Shown one piece after another: positions 10,757 through 20,598 of a stretch of DNA of 64,000 nucleotides. Position numbers and translations under genes: made by a program. The notes below the pieces were generated by a model. The model was not told where the DNA came from and did no database searches. It worked only from the letters and a program-made list of their open reading frames with translations. Origin of the DNA: Portunus trituberculatus (Eukaryota; Arthropoda; Malacostraca; Decapoda; Portunidae). Numbering within the stretch: the first letter of the stretch is position 1; the number at the start of each line of letters is the position of its first letter. The stretch lies in assembly GCF_017591435.1 (NCBI RefSeq), contig NC_059295.1, positions 42,216,282 through 42,280,281 on the forward strand, written 5' to 3'.

Positions 10757-11006
10757 GCTTGCCCATTTGCCTCGTCCCGGTAAGCGGCGAGGCAAATGGG
10801 CAAGCCTCTTAATGTGTGGCCCCTGTTCACTTAGCAGTAAATAGGTACGGGATGTAACTCGAGGGGTTGTGGCCTCACTTTCCCGGTGTGTGTTGTGTGT
10901 TGGTGTGGTCTCAGTCCTACCCGAAGATCGGTCTATGAGCTCTGAGCTCACTCCGTAATGGGGAAGTCAGACTGGCTGGGTAACCAGCAGGCGAATGAGG
11001 TGAATT
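10757..11006 (+). mobile_element. SINE fragment with an 18-bp perfect hairpin at its 5' end
   Basis: The SINE body from about 10780 (GGTAAGCGGCGAGGCAAATG) to GAATGAGGTGAATT, without the tRNA head and without an (AC)n tail. The first bases are mirrored: 10757-10774 is the exact reverse complement of 10788-10805 (GAGGCAAATGGGCAAG core), with a 13 bp spacer. Confidence 0.75.
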
Positions 11007-11463
11007 TTAATAAGCTGATGTATCTGCTAGGTTTATTATACTGGTTAAGCAAGAAAGTATCAACACTCACACGAAGAGTTAGATCCACATCAACAAAAAA
11101 GGTAACTGAGTACTTGACAAGAATAGGGATAAACATTGCCCATACATTGGGTAACACAACGGGAGTGTTGTATACAAAATCCCTGTGGTTCATGTGTATT
11201 ATGTGTATTATGGAGAAATAGCAAGAGACTGAAAGGAGGAAATATAAGCACAACCTGCCTGTACCACTATAGAACTGCCAACTCTAGTTATACATGGTGA
11301 TGAAGAGGATCATTTATGGGACTAGGCTGAAGGGAAAGGAGAACTGTGAAAGCAACATGCATAGCCACGAGGAAAACAACCTGGCAATGGGGCAAAGATG
11401 GACCAATCACAATGTTCCATTGCCAGACTTACCATGGGCTGAGCTACGAGAAGTGTACATATA

Positions 11464-12626
11464 CAGTGGAGACTCAATTCTGGAACTTAATTAGTTCCAA
11501 ATGGCCGTTTGAGCATTAAAAAGTTCGACTATTGATACCTATAAATCAGGTAATTCATTCCAACCATTGCCAAACCCAAGTTTAGAAAAAAAGCAGCAGT
11601 TTAATTTTGCAGTTGCCGCTAGCATTGGTGCACAGAAGCAAGGTTAGCCTGTCTTTCATGGGCTTGTGTGACAATCACTTCTCTTCCTTTGTTATATAGA
11701 TCATGTTTGGTAGTTGTTTTTTTTTTTCCAAAACAGGCCAGTTTCATCACAATTAAAGATCTGTTGTGGGCTTAAGCACTCCTTATCCACAAATTTCTTA
11801 AATTCAGGCACAAATTACTCAGCGGCAACTCTGTCAGCACTTGCGGGCTCGCCGTGCGTCACAAAATTAATTCCAGTTCTTTTCTTGAAATTCACAAACC
11901 ACCCTTTACTTGCTTTAAAATCATCATTGCAGTCAGATGTAGTATCAGAAATAAGATCACGATGCAGCAGCCTTGCCTTTGCACAAATTATGCCCTCTGG
12001 CAAAGAATCACCAGCCATCTGCCTTTGGTTTATCCGATCAACAATTTTTCCATTTCTTCCACTGCCGCAGGTTGCTTATTTTCACACCAATCGCCACATC
12101 AGCTCTTTTAATGAGCTGTCTTCTTCAGTATTGTGGCTACTGTAGACTTAGCCATACAGTACTCAGCTGCAAGATCAGTTATTCTTCCTTTTCTCTTGTA
12201 TTTATAAATAATCTCCTTTTTCCTTTCGATGGTTGTCACCATATTCTTTCTTGTAGCTTATTTTCACCACTAACAAGCCTCTTTGGTACCATTGTAAGCT
12301 TCTAAATGCAAAAGAAGAAAAAAAAAAAAAAACTCCAGAGAGAAAGCGCAGGATAATGTTATTCTTATGACAGCAAAGGATCAACTGGCTGCGGTGGACC
12401 GGTGGGTTGTGTGGGGCGGCGGGAAGGATGAAAGCGCACGACAATGTTATTCTCATGACAGCGAAGGATCAACTTGCCGCGGTGGACCAGTGGGGCGGCG
12501 GGAAGGATGAGTCCTTTTTTGTTTACAGCCACATGGGCGGACGTTCGACTAATAGGTATTTTTTCGAGTATTAAGTCGAACTTTTGTGTTCGACTATTTA
12601 GACATTCAAGTATTGAGTCTCCACTG
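11464..12626 (-). mobile_element. Tigger/pogo-like element, internally deleted
   Basis: 1.16 kb, TA on both sides (11462-11463, 12627-12628). The left end is CAGTGGAGACTCAATTCTGG and the right end ...GTATTGAGTCTCCACTG, an inverted terminal repeat. It encodes the broken transposase start at 11725-12292. A terminal piece of the same family sits at 16436-16546. Confidence 0.85.
11725..12292 (-). pseudogene. Tigger-like transposase, N-terminal half only
   Basis: Minus strand, starts MVPKRLVSGENK at 12292. An HTH-like segment KGRITDLAAEYCMAKSTVA is readable in another frame, then the second DNA-binding part (EGIICAKARLLHRDL and DFKASKGWFVNFKKRTGI) at 11815-12018, then FNCDETGLFW, which corresponds to the first catalytic Asp region of pogo-type DDE transposases. 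Everything after that Asp is missing and there are several frameshifts and stops. Known relatives carry CENP-B-like HTH domains followed by DDE. Confidence 0.8.
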
Positions 12627-13019
12627 TACTTTATAATCTTGTGTTGTACTGGATCTCTGAAGAAGACTTGTTTTGTAGTTGAAACATTAGGCCAACCTGA
12701 CCCAACCATCTTCAGAAGTCAAATCTGAACATTCTCAAATGCTTATTATTTAAATTGGGATACTCAGTGAACTTCATCCATTCCTCACTCTTGGTACAAA
12801 TGTTGCTATTTTATACCCTGCTTTTGTTACATTCTCTGGATTCCCAGAGAGGAAGAATGAAGAGGCAAGATTATGCAAAGTTGGAATGGATGCCTTGGAT
12901 GAGAAGAAAGCCCTGTATTAGATAGAGGAACAATGTTGGAATAATTTGAGAGAAAATAGGATTTCTCTAGTTCATATCATTTCTTGTCTCCTCAGAATTC
13001 TCTCTGGCTCACTTTACAG

Positions 13020-13182
13020 ATACAAAACTGTGTCGGGAGGAAGCCAGTACAAGTTTGGAGTACTGGCGAGAATTGTGCGGCACATGAAAACTCGCCATCA
13101 AGATGGGGAGATGCATCCACTTTCCATTGATGAAATTCTTGATGAGACCAATCAACTTAATGCTGGTCCCAAGGTCAAACAG
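13020..13182 (+). CDS. GTF2E2: TFIIE-beta (GTF2E2), first winged-helix exon
   Basis: Reads YKTVSGGSQYKFG, then VLARIVRHMKTRHQDGE, HPLSIDEILDETNQL and GPKVKQ. This is the start of the TFIIE-beta core winged helix and among its most conserved stretches (human: YKFGVLAKIVNYMKTRHQ; fly: RTRHQDG and DEILDETNQLD, both from memory of the family). The first base completes the GC from the previous exon as GCA, and the exon ends in phase 0 at CAG|GTGAGA. The acceptor is TTTACAG (13019). A second acceptor, TCCTCAG (12995), lies exactly 24 nt upstream and keeps the frame, so an 8-residue longer form is possible. Confidence 0.95.
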
Positions 13183-13304
13183 GTGAGACTCTGCCCTTAT
13201 GTGCCCTCTCTTAGTCTTGTCTCTTCTCTTTTCTACTTTCTTATTGACCTTGCTTTTTTTTTCTCTATTATCTGCATCTTTTCCCTCAGGAGCAAAACTA
13301 ATTA

Positions 13305-13835
13305 CCATATTTTACGGCTTACAAGATGCACTTTTTTTCCTAAAAAATACCCTGAAAAATACTAGTGCGTCTTCCAAGACAAATGTTGTATTGTAAGGCA
13401 ACACCCAGCCTCAAGTGAGCTTGGACACTTGACCGATAATGACCTGGATTTGTATGTTGAGTCATTACATTATGATGTTAGCATAAGTACTATTTAATTC
13501 AGCCTTTTATATGATGTAAACTCAGTACTTAGCTGTTACAAGTATTTCCAATACCATAATCCTTCCTGGAGCCTACTCAGCATGTGGAGAAAATGGGCTG
13601 CTCCTTCATCTCATAGCAACACACATACATACACACGAACGTGCACACATGCCAGGTGCCTTTATACCTTTATTAATAGAACATCCAAATGGCTTACTCA
13701 TTCAAGCAAGAGTCAAAACTCCACTTGTGAATTATATTCACATTGATAAAGCATGTGAAGCACTATTGCAAAATAAAATAAATACGAACTGCAGCACTTA
13801 CGCGTTAGGTTTTGGTGATTGGTGGATTCAGCTAT
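13305..13835. mobile_element. Truncated MITE, family H (CCATATTTTACGGCTTACAA end)
   Basis: Follows TA (13303-13304). The end CCATATTTTACGGCTTACAA and the interior match the reverse complement of the complete element at 40473-41336 (CCGTATTTTAC... ends). The homology fades near 13835, so the far end is lost. The ORF 13649-13840 has a counterpart in the other copy, but I do not recognise the protein and it is probably chance. Confidence 0.7.
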
Positions 13836-14237
13836 TTTAATAACCTAAGTTATTCAGCCTCCCAAGTTTCCAAAACTTTGGAATTTCCAAATGACAAACC
13901 TCCGAAATTGAGGACTTTTACTGTATAAAAGGTTTGCTTACACTCTAACTAACCACCAACTAGTATGTAATTTGCGCGATTGGTTTGCTTATACGTGATT
14001 TGGCCCAACTGCATTTTCAAACTGAGTGCCAGACACAATTTCAAACTGCGCGCCAGAGAGTTTCGCAGCTGGCCGATAGGTGGGAGCTCCAGGACCGGAT
14101 CCAAGAAGCAGGTTGTTTTCTATGTTGGTACAGACAACCTCCTGCTCACATACCAGCCTTCGTAAAATAGCATCCACAAAGATTCATTGCTGTTGGCGGG
14201 TATAGGTTGGTAGTCCGCCTAAAAGTGCTCATTGGCT

Positions 14238-15543
14238 TCCAGGAGCTGGATCCAAGAAACTTTAACAACATCAGAGCAACCTCCTGCCGTGAAATGGCAT
14301 CCATGAATGCTTGGAGGAACAGTAACGAGCTTGCTATCAGGTTGCTCTCAGATTGCTGGGAACACCACCTCTCGAGGTGGTGTTACTATCTTATATATGC
14401 ATTTATGTTCACAAAACAACATTTCTATTAGCTTTTTACAAACCTTGCCCCTAGAAAGGATTGTTTTGTAATGCATAAAGTGAAATCTTACATGGAATAC
14501 CAAAAAATAAAACAGATGAGATCGGCCACAGACGAGGCGGAGACTTGCGGCGACTCGGCCGCTTCTTCTTCTTGTGACCCTTTTAGCTTGAGTGCTGCAT
14601 TCACCACGATGTTTATGTTCCCACTCCTCTATTGCCTGCTATAATGGATATCATATCTTAGTATTCATATACGCTCATGCCATGAGGATAACCTCGACTC
14701 CGTGGCACTAAGTGATAGTGAATTACTAATGAAATAATTCACTGTAATTGTGGCCGAGTCACTGCAAGTCTCCGCCTCGTCTGTGGCCGATCTTATCTCT
14801 GCTTTATTTTTTGGTATTCCATATAAGATTTCACTTTATGCATTACAAAACAATCCTTTCTTGGGAGCAAGGTTTGTAAAAAGGTAATAGAAATGTTGTT
14901 TTGTGAACATAAATGCATATATAAGACAGTAACATCACCTCGAGAGGTATGTACGTAAAATACTGTACATGTATTGTTCATATACATATACAGTGTTCCC
15001 CTGCCACTTTGCAGTTCACGATATAAATGAAAAAAATATAACCATATCGGCAACCACGTTGCGGAAAAACATGCTGTTTCATGTTGATGTGTGAGAGAGA
15101 AGGTTTCCCAGCATGCCAAACAAAGAGATGAGTTGAGTCAGAGGCTTTGTACATACCCATAGGCACTCATACAAGGCGCATGATTGGTTCCCAGCGCAAG
15201 ATCGACCAATGAAAGCACGAGTGGATTTATCCCATGAGCTGATTGGCTGTGTATCATCGCAGCCTCACGCAACATCTTCCCTTGTTGTATCTCGCCAGTC
15301 TCGTCCACGCTGTTGACTGTCTCACATACTGTATCTTAGTGTTGTGTTCACAATAACCTTTATGTTTAAGTAGTGATTCGTTAAGCCCTTACAATGCCGC
15401 CTAAGCGCTGTGCCCCTGTGAAAGCTTCCTCTAGTGAGCTCAAGAGGAAGAGGAAGATGATGACCATCAGTGAAAAAGTGAAACTTTTGGATATGATCAA
15501 AGAGGGCAGAAGAGGGTGAGTGTTACATATCGTATGAGAGAGA

Positions 15544-15590
<47 letters not shown>

Positions 15591-16222
15591 AATGTATAAT
15601 TACTGTATAAGGTTTTATTATTAAATAGATTTAAGTGAAATACTGTACGTATATGTAAAGTATAAATAATGTTTACATATTTTAAACATTCTGGTACCCA
15701 CATACACATACACGAAAATTGCTACTTCGCAGTATTTCATTAGTAATTCACTATCACTCACTGCCACAGAGTCCAGGTTATCCTCATGGCATGAGTGTAT
15801 ATGAATACTAAGATATGATATCCATTATAGCAGGCAATAGAGGAGTGGAAACAAATTTAATATCGGGGTGAAAGACAACACGCCAAGCTAAAAAGGTCAC
15901 AAGAAGAAGAAGAAGAAGCGGCCAAGTCGCCAGAGTCTCCGTTGTCTGTGGCAGATCTCGTTATCTCTGCTTTATTATTTGGTATTCCATGTAAGATTTC
16001 ACTTTATGCATTACAAAACAATCCTTTCTTGGGGGCAAGGTTTGTAAAAAGCTAATAGAAATGTTGTTTTGTGAACATATATGCATATAGAAGACAGTAA
16101 CACCACCTCCAGAGGTGGTGTTCCCAGCAACCTCGTCATCGTCCCTTCAAGCTTTCATGGAAGCCATTTCACGGCAGGAGGTTGCTCTGAGGTTGTTAAA
16201 GAATCATGGACCCAGCTCCAGG
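14238..16222. mobile_element. 2-kb inverted-repeat element with a Tigger-like transposase start
   Basis: 14238-14735 matches the reverse complement of about 15725-16222; a third inverted piece lies at 14745-14950. Each arm carries AACACCACCTC-TC/CA-GAGGTGGTGTT, a perfect 11 bp hairpin (14352-14375 and near 16107-16130), and the shared text GCATAAAGTGAAATCTTA. The centre has the short ORF at 15394 and a (GA)n run at 15536-15588. I could not find clear outer ends with a target duplication. It may be a transposon with long TIRs or two nearby copies in opposite orientation. Confidence 0.6.
15394..15519 (+). pseudogene. Tigger/CENP-B-like transposase, N-terminal 41 residues
   Basis: Starts MPPKRCAPVKASS, then KRKRKMMTISEKVKLLDMI and EGRRG, followed by a stop. 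This is the opening of pogo/Tigger transposases, where a basic start precedes the psq-type HTH (SEKVKLLDMIKEG). The reading stops where a (GA)n microsatellite begins. A GTGAGT donor-like sequence overlaps the end (15515-15520), so splicing cannot be ruled out, but no downstream transposase is seen. Confidence 0.7.
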
Positions 16223-16435
16223 AGCGCTAGAGACAAGTGGGGAGCCAGACAATCACAGCGAAGCTGCCGCATTCGGTCCCTCACCCAGCAAATTCAAACC
16301 CAGAAAATTTGCTAAAACGGATGTGGTTGTATGTTATGCGGACTTTTTGGTCTAACTTTATATTGTACGTTAAACCGGAAATTCGTTAGACTAACGTTCG
16401 TTAAGCAGAGTATTACTGTATATATAAACTTGAGG

Positions 16436-16546
16436 TTTTGCTAAGATTGGAACAAATGACCAAATTTATAGGTATCAATAGTTGAATTTTTTAATACTCA
16501 AACAGCCATTTGGAACGAATTAAGTTCGAGTATTGAGTCTCCACTG
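16436..16546. mobile_element. Terminal fragment of the 11464 Tigger family
   Basis: Ends ...GTATTGAGTCTCCACTG at 16546, followed by TA. It matches the first 110 bp of the 11464 element in reverse orientation (AGGTATCAATAGTTGAA; AACAGCCATTTGGAACGAA). No opposite end is visible, so it is a broken copy. Confidence 0.75.
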
Positions 16547-16892
16547 TATTTGAAACATTTTTATTATCCCATATAGATGTATTTATATAGTAATTCTAAA
16601 ATAGTCACATATAAGTATAGGGAGCCCATTTAAAGCCAAGCTTGTGGGGCATTGTGCATAGGGACAGTTTGCTGGTTGGTGGAACACCTGGTGGCCACGT
16701 GACAAAACTAAACCAGCTACACAACTTGATTTTTTTGACATCGCGTTATTCTAAACAATCCACGTAATTTGAAAAAAAAGACTAAATTTTTCACCTCTTG
16801 TTATTTTGAAATGGCATAATCTGAACATGAGTAAATCAAGAAATGCCTGTACAGAGATTTTACTGTGGATATATTTTGATTCATCTTATTAA

Positions 16893-17723
16893 CCCCTTCC
16901 TTACCGTAGCCACTCCCCGATATAAACAAAGCGTTCCCCTCCTATACCGCAGCCCCCTGCCCGTGTGCGCACGTGCCTCACGGCCAGATCTACACATTAT
17001 ATTTCTTTCTAACTCAGTGTTATGTACTTTTTTCTAAACATATTTTTGTCATTTTATTAATAAAAGAAAACGTAAACAATCATAAATTGTGCACTAATCA
17101 TAAATTCAGCACCACACACTCTGCACCTGGTGAGGGTGGCCCTGAGGCAGTCATAACTAGGCTGCTCCCCCTCACTTGCCGAGAGGGTTTCAACACTGCT
17201 GTCACTATCACTCACTCCTATTTCTTTTTCAGGATCATAGTCTGAATCATATTCATCTGGAGAGTCTTCTAGTATATCCTCACTATCTGTCTCATAATTA
17301 TGATAATCCTCATCGCTGCTACACGAAGCAGACGCCATTATCTCTAACTAGAGGCAATAGAACAGTTTCACCACGGCCGATACTAGAGAACTGATGTTCT
17401 TGGGGGGACTGTGGGAATAATATATGTCAAAGAATAGTGATTGGCTCTATAGTTTATGCATGAAAAATTAACTCCGATATTGATTGGCTAGTGGGGGGGA
17501 TGGTTTTGTTACGCTGGGGTGGCTAAAAATAACGCCTCCAGTGTTTGTTTGTTTATAGTGAACCACGTAGAGTATGAAAAAGGCAAAATCCGCACTCAGG
17601 CCACGGTTATACACGGAAATGTATTGGTGTGGTACGCACACACGGCAGCATCTTCGGTACCACGAGGTCGCTTTTGCGCGTGGTACGCACGTACCACAAA
17701 ACAGTCTTGCGGTAAGGAAGGGG
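16893..17723 (-). mobile_element. piggyBac-like nonautonomous element in a TFIIE-beta intron
   Basis: 831 bp between TTAA sites at 16889-16892 and 17724-17727. The ends CCCCTTCCTTACCG... and ...CGGTAAGGAAGGGG form a perfect 14 bp inverted repeat. It carries the acidic minus-strand ORF at 17057-17338. Confidence 0.88.
17057..17338 (-). pseudogene. piggyBac transposase remnant: acidic N-terminus joined to a Cys motif
   Basis: 93 residues. Residues 1-60 are very acidic (SSDEDYHNYETDSED, DEYDSDYDPEKE), as in piggyBac transposase N-termini. A short segment with TRCRVCGAEF follows, which could be the start of the C-terminal Cys-rich domain. The whole DDD catalytic core is missing, which fits a MITE made by internal deletion. 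The Cys-domain assignment is uncertain. Confidence 0.6.
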
Positions 17724-17816
17724 TTAAAGGTTAGAATTAAGATAGCCATTTTTAACCATACAATATATAGTGAACAACGGGCTATTTCGTTTTTGTGATG
17801 TCTACCATTTCCACAG

Positions 17817-18014
17817 TGGTTGGTGACGGAGGCTTTGCCCAACAATCCCAAAGTGCAGGAAGTGGAGGGCAAGTACTTGTTTAAACCACCACTTCCTGTG
17901 AGGGACCGTAAGTCACTGCTCAAACTTCTTCGTCAACACGACATGAAGGGACATGGTGGTGTGCTGCTTGATGACATTCAGGAGTCTTTGCCTCATTGTG
18001 ATAAGGTTATGAAG
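17817..18014 (+). CDS. GTF2E2: TFIIE-beta (GTF2E2), winged-helix core exon
   Basis: 66 codons, phase 0 at both ends, acceptor TTTCCACAG (17816), donor AAG|GTGAGG (18015). Reads WLVTEALPNNPKVQEVEGKY, then LFKPPLPVRDRKSLLKLL, RQHDMKGHGGVLLDDIQESL and PHCDKVMK. It finishes the first winged helix and starts the second (RQHD-KG-GG-LLDD-ES-LPHC is strongly conserved in insects). No stops or frameshifts, so it is under constraint. Confidence 0.96.
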
Positions 18015-19536
18015 GTGAGGTTTTAGCATTATATGAACCTTTAAGTATTTTTTTCACATTAATGTGACTTTCCATCCACCAAGAAATAAGCAATTTGGGA
18101 ACAAAAGAAAAGGCAGGTAATTTGCAGTCTTAACATGAGAAGACAGAAATATTAAAAAATGTTATGACTTGTTCTAACTATTGGATACATTAAGAGAGGT
18201 TTAGAAATGTAAGAATTCAAAATCTTCACAATCTTATGATTCAGTGTCAAGCCATCTTTTGACAAATATTCTCATGTGTTACATATAAAAGCAGTAAGTG
18301 CAGAAATAATAAGTTTATTGAAAGTGGTTTTGATTAATATTTTGAAACTGTAGGCTTCATTTACTGGCAAGTCATGTGTTACGTGGTGACATCATGAGCA
18401 TTCCTTGCAGTTTGACGGGAACAAGCCTAGGCTCACTTCTTGTCTTGTCTGTTATCAACATGCATTCCTCTGCAGTTTCATTGACATCTCTTTTGTTATT
18501 GTTCAGAAATAACTAGTAAATGCATACTAGAGAAATTTTATTTTTAGTTCTCATAAATTTTCAATGTGGTCAGTCATGTGTGGATTGCAGCCTGGTATAT
18601 TGATAAATTGATAGATTTTTTTTTATTTATTTATTCATTTATTCATTTCTTTGTTTATTTATTTATTTATTTATTTATTATTTTCTTTATTTGTATTTTC
18701 GTACAAATAATATGTCATTTTCTAATTTTGTGTATATAGACAGTAAGTTAAAAGGTAATGAGAGGGTCTTTTAACTTTCCTGCTTCTTTTTACATAAACA
18801 GTAAAGATTTAAAGAATAGGTTTCTCTAGCAAGTGATTTTCTTTCTAACCAGTAGAACATGTCTTTTATTTTCTGACTGACTCAATGGTAATAGTACAGG
18901 TAGCTTGTCAGAGTCAGAAAGATCAGCAAAGTTTAAATTGTATGTGACCAAAATTAATAAGATATGAGACATGTAGCAGATCATCTATTTTTGCTCATCA
19001 AACATTGAAAAGGAAAACAGTACATTTTTTTACAGACATTTTCTACTTAGTTCAGTGGTTACAGATGGTGGATATTTAGAAATGAAAAAATGGTTGATCT
19101 GCAAATTACATTCAAGGTTAATCAGCAGAGCCAGGTGATCCATTTCTTTAGTCTGCTACTCTGCTTGTTGTGGACTCTTTAAATGGTAATGGGGTAGTGG
19201 TATCAGTTTCTATAGGCAAAAATGTAGCAAGGGAGGGGATAGCCTAGGGACTCGAAAAATTCAAAATTGCTACTGGTGTGATTTAAAAAAAGTTTTACTT
19301 ATATATCTAACAAATAAACTGTTGATTTTGGGTGTAATATACAGATATTAAGTAGTAGTTTGAAAAATTTGGTAGCAGTACCCACTTCTATAGATGAGAT
19401 TTATGTTGAATAGCGTATATTTGTTTTATTATTATTATTTGTTTTTAACAGGACTTTTTCCTGTATTTCTTATGTGAACCACTCCTAATTTTTATTGCGC
19501 AAAATATATTTAAAACCTTTTCTCCCAATGTGACAG
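18015..19536 (+). other. GTF2E2: TFIIE-beta intron, largely unique AT-rich sequence
   Basis: 1.5 kb intron. A (TTTA)n-rich stretch lies at about 18617-18690. I see no transposon ends or coding potential in the rest. Confidence 0.85.
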
Positions 19537-19710
19537 CAACTAGACAAGGAAATCTTGCGTGTTGTGCGGCAGACAGACAAAAAACAGATCATTTTCTATC
19601 ATGACAAGGGCATCAATTTCCCAGTGGAGAAGGAGTTCCAGCAGCTTTGGCGTAACACTTCTGTTGATGGCCTTCAAGATGACAACATAGAAGAATATCT
19701 TAACAAACAG
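19537..19710 (+). CDS. GTF2E2: TFIIE-beta (GTF2E2), second winged-helix exon ending at a GC donor
   Basis: 58 codons, phase 0 to phase 0, acceptor TGTGACAG (19536). Reads QLDKEILRVVRQTDKKQIIF, then YHDKGINFPVEKEFQQLWRN, then TSVDGLQDDNIEEYLNKQ. This matches the KKKILFyND, EFQKLWRS.TVD and IEEYL-KQ blocks of TFIIE-beta. The next family residues (GI.SMQ) are found only in the exon at 54685, so the exon ends at CAG|GCAAGT with a GC donor. Confidence 0.95.
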
Positions 19711-19716
19711 GCAAGT
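19711..19716 (+). promoter_or_regulatory. GTF2E2: Non-canonical GC-AG splice donor
   Basis: CAG|GCAAGT. GC donors normally compensate with a strong match elsewhere to AG|GCAAGT, as here. Using it gives an exact in-frame join of ...EYLNKQ to GIKSMQ in the last exon, and no GT donor nearby keeps the family sequence. Confidence 0.85.
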
Positions 19717-20327
19717 CATCTTTCTTTACTCAACCACTGTCTTACCCTTATCTCCCAGTGACTCACCTCTCAGGATAGATTCAAGATTTATGTTTGGTAT
19801 TTTCAAATTATTTACTCTTGGCATTTTAAGCTGAAATAGAAAAATCTTATTTGTGTTAATCATAAAAGAGGCAGAGGTACACTATATGCATATATATGAT
19901 CTTGCCAAAGACCACCAACTATGCACTTGGCTACACTTGTGTGTGACAAATAGTGTGACCCCACAGTGCAAATGACTGTTACTAGAAAACTATTGTATTC
20001 TCATCTGTAATGTTTGCTTTCTCATAATGCAGACTTTATGATATGTATTATTGGTTAATGTAATTGATTTTTCTACATAGAAGTTAAAATTGGCCCCACT
20101 TTCACAAATATTATACATATAAGGCTTAAACTAAGAAAATGTCAACAGAATGCATGTCTGCTGTTTCCTGGAAGACATATTAGTCACTTTTGATAGATTT
20201 TGTATTTTATAGTTCAGTATTCTTCAAACTTTTTTTTCATCACAACTCATCTGAATTTATATATTTCCTTTGTGACCCAGTATGTCTATTCTATTCTACC
20301 TTTACACCTCTAATATGGAAATTGATT
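19717..20327 (+). other. Start of the 35-kb intron, no feature seen
   Basis: About 600 bp of AT-rich sequence without recognisable coding or transposon ends. Confidence 0.7.
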
Positions 20328-20513
20328 CACACACACACACACACACAGCAGTAAATAGGCACGGGATGTAACTTAAGGGGTTGTGGCCTCGCTTTCCCGG
20401 TGTGTGTTGTGTGTTGATGTGGTCTCGGTCCTACCTGAAGATCGGTCTATGAACTCTGAGCTCGCTCCATAATAGGGAAGACTGGCTGGGTGACCAGGAG
20501 GTGACCGAGGTGA

Positions 20514-20596
<83 letters not shown>
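20328..20596 (+). mobile_element. SINE copy (body only) between two (AC)n arrays
   Basis: (AC)n at 20328-20347, SINE body 20348-20516 (GCAGTAAATAGGCACGGG to GACCGAGGTGAATT), (AC)n at 20517-20596. The tRNA head is missing, so the copy is 5'-truncated. LINE-B copy 2 starts directly after the second AC run. Confidence 0.85.

Positions 20597-20598
<2 letters not shown>

Larger units (their letters stand above)
9718..13019 (+). other. GTF2E2: TFIIE-beta intron between exons 9628 and 13020
   Basis: 3.3 kb. It holds a SINE fragment (10757-11006), a Tigger-like element (11464-12626) and, near 10004-10440, AT-rich sequence with an imperfect two-copy repeat (TTCTTCTATCATGATTTC at about 10250 and again about 60 bp on). 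The AAGAACATAATAATAG and ATAAGGGAATCTGCAGG wording near 10005-10050 may be an old interspersed repeat. Nothing coding is seen in 11007-11460 or 12627-12990. Confidence 0.75.

Noticed and set aside
17057..17338. Acidic 93-aa ORF as a host gene
   Set aside because: It lies inside a TTAA-flanked element with perfect TIRs and resembles a piggyBac N-terminus.
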